From the NCBI GenBank assembly GCA_014084085.1, contig NPFB01000144.1, positions 27,647 to 40,819 on the forward strand: 13,173 bases of DNA, given 5' to 3'. Each line of letters begins with the position of its first letter. The stretch's first letter is position 1. Positions 7,245 through 13,173 of the stretch are shown in pieces. The stretch comes from Hondaea fermentalgiana. Its lineage: Eukaryota; Sar; Bigyra; Thraustochytrida; Thraustochytriidae. Both the position numbers and the translations under genes were made by a program. Below the pieces are notes generated by a model, which was not told the origin of the DNA, did no database searches, and saw nothing but the letters and a program-made list of their open reading frames with translations.

Positions 7245-10200
7245 CTACTGGTTGACGGCAATGTTTTGATCGGCTCGAGAACGCTTCTTGGACTTTTCGA
7301 GCTTGTCAGCGCGCTTGTTTGCAGCAGCGGTCTTTTCCTCATACTTGAGACGCTTAATGTGGTCCTTGTTGGAGGTACGTGTGACGGTGGAGACGCCATC
7401 CACGAACTTTGTGCGAAAGATCACGTTGGCATTGTTGAACATGCCCTCCTTGAGAGAAACAACGATGAACTGGGAATGGGCAAAGTGCGTGCGCAACATC
7501 TGGCCAATGTTCTGAGTGTGCGAAAGATCGAGCGCGGCATCGACCTCATCGAGAATGTACATGGGGGCCGGCTTGAAGAGCAGGAGCGCGAGGATGAGCG
7601 AAAGCGCGAGCAGGGAGCGCTGGCCACCACTGAGCTCGGTGAGCGACTTTTTCCATGTCTCGCCAAAGGCCACGCGCACTTCCAGGCCATCGCGGATCGT
7701 GCCGCCCTCTGGGGGCTCGAGCTTGGCTTGGGTGCCTGGCAAGAGGGTCGAGAAGATCGATCCAAAGTCGGCATTGACCTTTTCCCAAGAGGTTTGCAGA
7801 GCCTGCTCAGCCTTGGTGTCAAGGTCCTTGATGACACGCTCGATGGTCTTGCGGTCCTTCTCAATGATGGTGCGTTTGCGATTGAGATCCTCGTACTCTT
7901 GCTCAGCCTTGTCAATCATACCCATGACTTTTTTGTTGACGTTGCGCGACATTTTGTTTTGCGCAGCGTCGAGCTCGGCTAGACGTTTCTTCGCCTGCGA
8001 CGGATTGCGAGCCGCAAAGTCGTAGTCGGTGTGCGGCTTGCCGAAGAATTGCTCCTCCGAAGCGATCCAGGGGTTATTGGCCCTGAGTTGTTTCCCTTCG
8101 CGAGCCGCATCGCGCGAGTTGACGTCAATGCGCTTCTTGTCGCTCTCGAGCTCCTTGGTCTTGAGCTCGCAGGCCTGCATGCGGTCCTCGATCTTAGCCC
8201 GGGACTTGGCGATCTTTCCAAGTTCTGCGCGGCACGCATCGAGTTCTGCGCGGCACGCCTCGAGCGCCGCGAGGGCTTCTTGATGGGCCTCCTTGAGCTG
8301 ATTGACGTCGGCCTCGAGAGCATCGAGCTCCTCCTGACCATCGGAGGTCTGCGTCTGTGAGGCAAGAAGAGATTCCTCCATGGAGGCTTCCTCCTTGTCA
8401 AGATCCTCGAGGGCGAGCTCGGCGCTATCAGCGGCGCCTTGTGCCTTTTGGTACTGCCCCTCTGCGGCGGAAAACTGATCTTTGGCTTGCTGCAGAGCGT
8501 TTTGCGCCTTTGTGATGAGATTGCTGCGCGCGGCCTCCATGTCTTTCATTTCCTCCTCCATGGCTGCGGCATCGGCGAGCGCCTTTTCCCGACGTTCGCC
8601 TGCGGCTGCAATGCCTTCCGTGAGGGTTGAGAGAGTCGTCTCGAGGCCCTCTTGCTTTTGCAAGAGCTGTGCAAACGGGGTTGACCCAATGCGCTCCTTG
8701 ACGAGGCCGAGTTCGTGGCGGGCGAGGTCGAGCTTTGAGGATGCCTTGGCGTATGCCTTGGCAGAGGCGGTCCAACCAGCGAGTTTACGCTTGCCATCTG
8801 CGATTTCCTTTTCTGCACTAGCCACCTGAGCGCGAAACTCGCGCAAGCGTTGGAGTTGGGCAAGCGCAGAGCCGCGAGTAGAGCGTGATCCGCCCGAGAG
8901 GGTACCCTGGGGATCAAAGGCATCGCCGTCGAGCGTCACGCTCTTGACACTGACTCGCTTGTCGAAGGTGACTGACCGCGCCGTGGTAAGGGAGTCGCAC
9001 ACCAAAGTGGTGCCGAAGACGTATTCCATGGCGCGCGCAACCTCGTCATCGAAGCCAACCAGAGACAGAGCGCTTTGTGCAGTACCGTTGCGTTCGGCAG
9101 CAATCTCGCCTGCGGCCTGGAGCTTGGACTCCGCGATTGGTTTGGAGGCAACCTTGTCGAGGGGAATGATGGTGACGCGACGCTTAAGCTTGCCCTTGTC
9201 GAGAAGGGCCTTGCCGGTATCCACCGCGTCCACGACGACCTGGAAGAGCTTTCCTCCCGCGACGACCTCAAGAGCCGGGGCATGCGACTTGTTCGGGACA
9301 TCAATGAGGCTAGCCACAGTGCCCTTTACCTTGGAGCGGTCAAAGTCCGCCGAAGGGTCGGCGTACTCAAAGTCAAAGGCCGTGAGCTGGGCTGCGAGCT
9401 GTTCCGCCTTGTCCTTGGCCTCGACGAGTTCACTGGCCTTGGCCTCGAGACCGGCCTCGAGGTCCGCGGCGGCTTCAGGGTTGTAGTCGATGGCGGATAC
9501 CTCTGCCTCGAGAGCCGCGACGGCACGCGTGTACTTTTCGAGCTCGTTCTGGGACTTGGTATTGGCAGATTTTGCCTTCTTCACCTGGGCAGCGACGGCC
9601 TTGAGGTCTTTCTTGGCGTGATCCAGCTTCATCTTTTGCTGTGTAACCTCTGTTGCGGCGGCCTCGGCGGCGCTTCGCAGACCGACGAGCTTTTCTTCCA
9701 TGGTGAGTTGCTGGGCGTCGCCATCTTCGCCATCGGCGGCGCTGTTGTCGAGGCCTGCGTTGGCGGCCTGCAGGGCGAGCTGCGCATTGCTGAGAGTCCG
9801 TTTGGCGGCAGCATAGTTGGCCGCCTCGGCTTCGAGCGCGCTCTTGGCCTGGTCAATGCGAGTGCGCGCCGCGACGCGCAGGTCAGCAAAGGCAGCTTGC
9901 TGGTCGATCATGGACTGCTGCTTGGCCTGGAGCTTGGCCTGCTTGGCTTTGACATTCTCGAAACGCGAGGTGCCCTTGACAAGGACCTTGGAAGCCTCGT
10001 CTTCACGAGCTGCGAGCTTTTCGACGCGCTTCTCAAGCTTCTTTACAGCCTCACCTCCGATTGCGGCCTCGCTCTCGCGCATGTCCTCGAGAGTGGCCCG
10101 CATATCGTTCATTTCGGTCTCGAGCGCCTGAATCTGGCTCGCGAGAGTGCTCTCGTGCGCATCGGCGTCCGTGACGAGTTTAACACACTCGTAGTAGCGA

Positions 10201-10910
10201 TGGGCAACGCAGAAGCGCTGCAGACGCTCGATTTCAGTGTTTTGACTGGCCCATTTCAGGTACGACTGCTTTTCGTTACGAAGCTTGTCGAGCTTGGGAG
10301 TGATTTCCTCTGCAAGGAGGGTTTCAATCTCGTCGACTTTGGTCTGCTTTTGCTCCATTTTCCGTTGTGCATCTGCTTTCTTGGACTCGTACATGCGCGT
10401 TCCAACAGCCTCCTCAATCATGCCGAGGATTTCGGGCGGTTTCATGTTGAGAACCTTTGTGATGCGTCCTTGCATGATGAGAAAATGTGGATTGTTGACA
10501 TTCAACTGCACGGAATGAAAGAGGTTCTGGACTTCTTTGGCCTGCACGCTGCGACCGTTGATGAGATATTTGTTGCGACCTCCGATGACAACCTGACGGG
10601 TGACCGTGATTTCATTGTCGTTCTCGTACCCGACGGGGGCGCGCTCCCGGTCGGAATTGTTGAAGACGATGGAGACACTTGCTTTGGTGACACCAGATTG
10701 GCCCTGCTTGTAGACAAGGCCCTGGAGGTTTGCAACGCGGACCTGGCTCAGTTGGGTGATGCCAAGCACGAAGCAAATGGAGTCCAAAATGTTTGACTTG
10801 CCGCTGCCGTTCAGACCGGTGATGGCATTGAACTGTGGATCAAAGTCCGGCACAACGGTGCGATTTGCGTACGACTTGAACCCATCGACGATGATCTCCT
10901 TGATGAACAT
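7245..10910 (-). CDS. SMC2: Condensin subunit SMC2 (structural maintenance of chromosomes protein 2)
   Basis: The single exon encodes 1221 residues, about the usual length of SMC2. The start ATG (A at -3) gives MFIKEIIVDGFKSYANRT, the canonical SMC N-terminus. Walker A is GLNGSGKS at residues 32-39, with K38 binding the nucleotide phosphates. The Q-loop glutamine is Q147 in FLIMQGRITKVLNM. Long coiled coils flank a hinge at about 525-675, which is followed by the SMC2-typical DPQGTLSGGSR. The signature motif LSGGQ is at 1093-1097, and Walker B is MYILDEVDAALD, with D1121 and catalytic E1122. VIFRTKFVDGVSTVTR near the C-terminus is diagnostic of SMC2 over SMC1, 3 and 4. The Lys/Arg-rich tail (KSKKRSR) may act as a nuclear localisation signal. 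SMC2 pairs with SMC4 in condensin, which compacts and separates mitotic chromosomes by ATP-driven loop extrusion. Every catalytic motif is intact and no frameshift is visible. The gene is divergent from the SNAPIN-like gene. Confidence 0.97.
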   Translation of the reverse strand: MFIKEIIVDGFKSYANRTVVPDFDPQFNAITGLNGSGKSNILDSICFVLGITQLSQVRVANLQGLVYKQGQSGVTKASVSIVFNNSDRERAPVGYENDNEITVTRQVVIGGRNKYLINGRSVQAKEVQNLFHSVQLNVNNPHFLIMQGRITKVLNMKPPEILGMIEEAVGTRMYESKKADAQRKMEQKQTKVDEIETLLAEEITPKLDKLRNEKQSYLKWASQNTEIERLQRFCVAHRYYECVKLVTDADAHESTLASQIQALETEMNDMRATLEDMRESEAAIGGEAVKKLEKRVEKLAAREDEASKVLVKGTSRFENVKAKQAKLQAKQQSMIDQQAAFADLRVAARTRIDQAKSALEAEAANYAAAKRTLSNAQLALQAANAGLDNSAADGEDGDAQQLTMEEKLVGLRSAAEAAATEVTQQKMKLDHAKKDLKAVAAQVKKAKSANTKSQNELEKYTRAVAALEAEVSAIDYNPEAAADLEAGLEAKASELVEAKDKAEQLAAQLTAFDFEYADPSADFDRSKVKGTVASLIDVPNKSHAPALEVVAGGKLFQVVVDAVDTGKALLDKGKLKRRVTIIPLDKVASKPIAESKLQAAGEIAAERNGTAQSALSLVGFDDEVARAMEYVFGTTLVCDSLTTARSVTFDKRVSVKSVTLDGDAFDPQGTLSGGSRSTRGSALAQLQRLREFRAQVASAEKEIADGKRKLAGWTASAKAYAKASSKLDLARHELGLVKERIGSTPFAQLLQKQEGLETTLSTLTEGIAAAGERREKALADAAAMEEEMKDMEAARSNLITKAQNALQQAKDQFSAAEGQYQKAQGAADSAELALEDLDKEEASMEESLLASQTQTSDGQEELDALEADVNQLKEAHQEALAALEACRAELDACRAELGKIAKSRAKIEDRMQACELKTKELESDKKRIDVNSRDAAREGKQLRANNPWIASEEQFFGKPHTDYDFAARNPSQAKKRLAELDAAQNKMSRNVNKKVMGMIDKAEQEYEDLNRKRTIIEKDRKTIERVIKDLDTKAEQALQTSWEKVNADFGSIFSTLLPGTQAKLEPPEGGTIRDGLEVRVAFGETWKKSLTELSGGQRSLLALSLILALLLFKPAPMYILDEVDAALDLSHTQNIGQMLRTHFAHSQFIVVSLKEGMFNNANVIFRTKFVDGVSTVTRTSNKDHIKRLKYEEKTAAANKRADKLEKSKKRSRADQNIAVNQ

Positions 10911-11580
10911 CTTCCTTGTATCCTTGTCGTGTTCGTGGTGGTGGTGTTACGCGACGGTTTGCTTGGTCTATGGCGGCGGTTTGCCGCGGTCCAAAACCTG
11001 AGATAGATTGCTGCTCGAACGTCCCGTGCGACCTCGAAGGGCTCGAAGGTTGTATACTCGCTCGGGTTGGCCGAGCTGTTTGACGATGTGCGCGCACTGC
11101 GCACTGCGATTGCCTCGGCCGCTCGCCCGCCCCGCGCACGCCGCCCGAGTCCGCGGTCGTTGCTGTTCTAGCTCTGCTGCGGCAGCTCCCAAAATTCTGG
11201 CGGTTGCATCGCGATCCCACTGGAGACCTCTTGCCTGCTTGTGCAAGGCTCGGAGGATTCCGGAGATTCCTCAATTCCAGTCCTGCCCACCTAGGGCCCT
11301 GTCTTACAAGATTTACCGATTTACCCGATGGACCGGGTCTGACTGACGAAGGACCCTGAGCTGCTGCTATCATACTGTTGTGCTGCTACTGCTGCTAAGA
11401 TTCCAGCAGCGAGCGAGCGATCGCGGTGTCCCTCTGCGCAGCGCAACGATACTGCATCCGCGTTGCTACTACGATCGCGAATCTTCGGCTAGATTGCCTT
11501 GCCTCGCACGTCATTTTATCGACGCAAATAGAAAGAAAAGAGAGAACTTCAACTTTTGAGGCAAATCCAATCGACACAAG

Positions 11581-11611
<31 letters not shown>

Positions 11612-11854
11612 GTGCCAAAGGCGCGGCTGGCGCGCGACGGGCGCTGCGACGCCAAGCGCGTCCAGGGGAAGGAGAGCAGGAGTCTTTTGTGGCGCTGCAG
11701 CGTAAACTCTTGGTCTGTGCGAAAAGTCAGCTCGAGCAGAAAGATTCGGCTTGGCTGCTACCGTGCTTGCTTGCTTGCGTGCGTGCAGACGCGGAGGCGC
11801 GGAGACGCGTAGGCAGACAGCCTGCGAGGCAGACCCGTCAGCTAGCTTACGACG
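10911..11854. promoter_or_regulatory. Divergent intergenic region between SMC2 and the SNAPIN-like gene
   Basis: These 944 bases separate two start codons, so promoters and leaders for both genes should be present. The short ORFs inside encode Arg/Ala/Ser/Pro-rich sequence with no recognisable domain and are not supported. The only clear structure is a CAG repeat at 11581-11604, in the leader side of the SNAPIN-like gene. The interval is long enough to hide a small non-coding RNA, but I see no tRNA or snRNA hallmark. Confidence 0.5.
11581..11604. repeat. AGC/CAG trinucleotide repeat, 8 units
   Basis: Eight uninterrupted AGC units lie about 250 bases upstream of the ATG of the SNAPIN-like gene, probably in its promoter or 5' UTR. 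Reading through it gives poly-Ala or poly-Ser/Gln peptides in frames that have no other support as genes. Confidence 0.9.
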
Positions 11855-12381
11855 ATGGAATCTGAGAGCACAAGCAAGAGTGTCGATGATAACGAGACTC
11901 GTCGCAGCGACGAAGAGGTAGAGGCTCATAAAAGCGAAAGCATCTCGACAAAGAACGTTGACAGCGATGCAGGAGCTTCTCAGGAGGCGACCGCGCGAAA
12001 AGCAGGCGAGCTAGAGCACGATTTTGTGACGGTAGGTGAGAATTGGCAAACACTCGCGGCTTGCATTCTGAAATTGACGAAAAGGATTGACTTGCGCAGG
12101 GCATGGTGAAGCAATTTCTTCCGATGGTCGAGGCATGTGACAAGCAAGCGTATGCAGTTGCGGCTAGCCAGGAGGCTTTGCTTGCCAAGATCCGTGAGGT
12201 AGATCGAATGTTGCAGGGCTTTGCTTCGGAAGACTCGCCGCTCGCGCCGAGTCTCGAGGCTCGCGCAGAAAAGTTGAGAGAGACACGGACGCGTCTCGCC
12301 AGCTTGAACGACCGGCTTCGCATTGTACAACGCCGTCTCCTCTCTGTGACGGTACAACTCCAATCGCAGTCCTCGTCATGA
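11855..12381 (+). CDS. SNAPIN-like subunit of BLOC-1/BORC (2 exons)
   Basis: The exons 11855-12031 and 12100-12381 join in phase 0 to give 152 residues, close to animal SNAPIN (about 136). The ATG at 11855 has A at -3 and G at +4. Residues 1-50 are acidic, Ser-rich and likely disordered. Residues 60-150 form an almost continuous helical/coiled-coil region. It begins GMVKQFLPMVEACDKQAYAV, which parallels the SNAPIN start GLLEFLQPAVQQLDSHVHAV. It continues with ASQEALLAKI, a central acidic/proline break, and LNDRLRIVQRRLLSV, which parallels the family's LVNNILQNAQERLRRL. SNAPIN is a shared subunit of BLOC-1 and BORC, which act in endosome-to-lysosome sorting and lysosome positioning. It also binds SNAP-25 in animals. 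The assignment rests on this alignment by eye. Other small coiled-coil BLOC-1 subunits are the main alternative. The last seven codons and the stop fall inside a tandem duplication that continues downstream. Confidence 0.72.
12032..12099 (+). other. Intron of the SNAPIN-like gene
   Basis: The donor is ACG|GTAGGT and the acceptor is CTTGCGCAG|GGC. The intron is 68 nt and phase 0. It contains a TTGAC-type branch-site candidate near its 3' end. Removal joins HDFVT to GMVKQFLP, the point where homology to SNAPIN begins, which supports the model. Confidence 0.85.
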
Positions 12382-12574
12382 CACGGTTGTACTCGCTCAG
12401 AAATCAGACTCGTGTTCGCTCGTGTTGCATAATTTATTACTTGTATAAATGATCCAAAATCAAGACACTCCAATCGCAGTCTTCGTCATGACACGGTTGT
12501 ACTCGTTCAGAAATCAAACTCGTGTTTGCTCGTGTTGCATAATTTATTACTTGTAGATGATCCAAATTCAAGAC
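12357..12574 (+). repeat. Tandem duplication of the SNAPIN-like gene end and 3' flank (110 + 108 bp)
   Basis: Copy 1 (12357-12466) begins within the last codons of the SNAPIN-like gene, includes its TGA and runs into the 3' flank. Copy 2 (12467-12574) follows directly. They differ by about six substitutions and a 2-nt length change in TATAAATG versus TAGATG. Each copy has an A/T-rich CATAATTTATTAC element that could take part in 3'-end processing. Copy 2 is a duplicated gene tail without a gene body. Confidence 0.95.
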
Positions 12575-12850
12575 CGCTTGAGCCCAGGTTTTATTTCCTT
12601 TGGTCCTCGCAGCTTTCGCTGGAGTTAGTCCCATGTTATCCGAGCACATGTTCAAGACTTGCTTTGGTGCTTGCAACAAGTCTATCTTATCTGGCCACGA
12701 AAGATCGGTCTACCTTGCTTGCTAGTTTTCTCGCTTGGTTGCTCGGCTCCTTTGTTCTGATTCTACTTGATTGTTTTGTTTCATGTTGCTTGCATGCGAT
12801 GTGGTTGGCTACTTTCAAGTTCTTTCTTCTCAGTGATTACTCGATCCCTC

Positions 12851-12894
12851 GCTTGCTCAGGTTGCTTGGTTCGCTTGCTTGCTCAGGTTGCTTG
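12851..12894. repeat. 18-bp direct repeat (GCTTGCTCAGGTTGCTTG)
   Basis: Identical 18-bp copies occur at 12851-12868 and 12877-12894, 26 bases apart, within a region built of GCTTG-like units. It is probably a small local duplication. Confidence 0.9.
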
Positions 12895-12934
12895 CGCTGC
12901 GGCCTCACCTCGTGTCGCCGCCTTGTTGCTCCTG

Positions 12935-12992
12935 ACGCACGCACGGGCCACACGCGCACGCACGCGCACATCCGCACGCACGCACGCACGCA
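12935..12992. repeat. CGCA/ACGC tetranucleotide microsatellite
   Basis: Interrupted CGCA units include a pure run of about four in CGCACGCACGCACGCA near 12974-12990. The alternating purine-pyrimidine composition could favour Z-DNA, though this is inferred from sequence alone. Confidence 0.85.
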
Positions 12993-13067
12993 AGGGCCCC
13001 TTCCAAGTGCGCCCGGCGAGAAAAGTAACTAACCCACAGAGAGACAGAGGGAGACTCGCAGAGATCG

Positions 13068-13122
13068 AATGAAAGAAAAGGAGAGAAAAGGAGAGAATAG
13101 GAATCGAAAGGAGAGAAAAGGA

Positions 13123-13173
<51 letters not shown>
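13068..13173. repeat. GAAA microsatellite at the right edge
   Basis: GAGAAAAG-type units pass into a pure GAAA array from about 13121 to the last base, at least 13 units, so the array is cut by the window end. It is an almost uninterrupted purine strand, mirroring the pyrimidine-rich tract at the left edge. Confidence 0.95.

Larger units (their letters stand above)
12575..13067. other. Non-coding GCTTG-rich region
   Basis: I see no supportable gene. A long frame crosses the interval, but it starts at TTG inside the duplicated 3' flank, is Leu/Cys/Ser-rich, and runs straight through the CGCA microsatellite, so it is probably spurious. The DNA is rich in scattered CTTG/GCTTG motifs on the plus strand. 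It may be the 3' side of the SNAPIN-like gene followed by upstream sequence of a gene outside the window. Confidence 0.5.

Noticed and set aside
9075..10796. A 573-codon open frame on the plus strand inside SMC2
   Set aside because: It lies antisense to an intact SMC2 gene. It is a by-product of GC-rich codons at third positions, and its Leu/Val/Gly-rich translation shows no domain.
12526..13032. 168-codon hydrophobic open frame downstream of the SNAPIN-like gene
   Set aside because: It begins at TTG, overlaps the duplicated 3' flank and ends by translating the CGCA microsatellite as His/Thr/Arg repeats. The hydrophobicity comes from the CTTG-rich DNA.

Overview
This window is eukaryotic nuclear DNA. 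The genes are monocistronic, and two carry short GT-AG introns (68 to 139 nt) that restore reading frames exactly. The encoded proteins include condensin SMC2 and a SNAPIN-like trafficking subunit. Two genes of more than 3 kb have no intron. The coding DNA is GC-rich, and tetranucleotide microsatellites sit at both edges. This style fits a compact protist genome. A stramenopile, possibly a thraustochytrid/labyrinthulid, is my best guess, but nothing here (no rRNA, no diagnostic gene) proves it.

Layout, left to right. 1-1099: pyrimidine microsatellites, then a non-coding leader/promoter region. 1100-2313 (+): a three-exon gene for a single-pass membrane protein with a signal peptide, a 14-cysteine ectodomain, a Thr/Pro/Ser stalk, one membrane helix and a cytoplasmic SH3 domain. 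2662-3081 (-): a small unrecognised protein of 139 residues, convergent with the first gene. 3082-3782: a divergent promoter region shared with the next gene. 3783-6920 (+): a 1045-residue protein with a disordered N-terminus, a helical middle, a PH-like domain and an Arg/Ser repeat tract. 6921-7244: a convergent 3' region with a perfect hairpin and a purine repeat. 7245-10910 (-): full-length, intronless SMC2. 10911-11854: a divergent region containing a CAG repeat. 11855-12381 (+): a two-exon SNAPIN-like gene whose last codons and 3' flank are tandemly duplicated (110 + 108 bp). 12575-13173: non-coding sequence rich in GCTTG, CGCA and GAAA repeats.

The genes look like unrelated neighbours packed head-to-head and tail-to-tail, not a functional cluster. 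SMC2 acts in chromosome condensation. The SNAPIN-like protein would act in BLOC-1/BORC endolysosomal complexes. The SH3-tailed membrane protein could be a surface receptor or adaptor.

I see no CRISPR array, mobile element, tRNA, rRNA or operon-like novel system. The most unusual items are the SH3-tailed surface protein, with a possible soluble intron-retention isoform, the PH-like/RS-repeat orphan, and the duplicated gene end of the SNAPIN-like locus.
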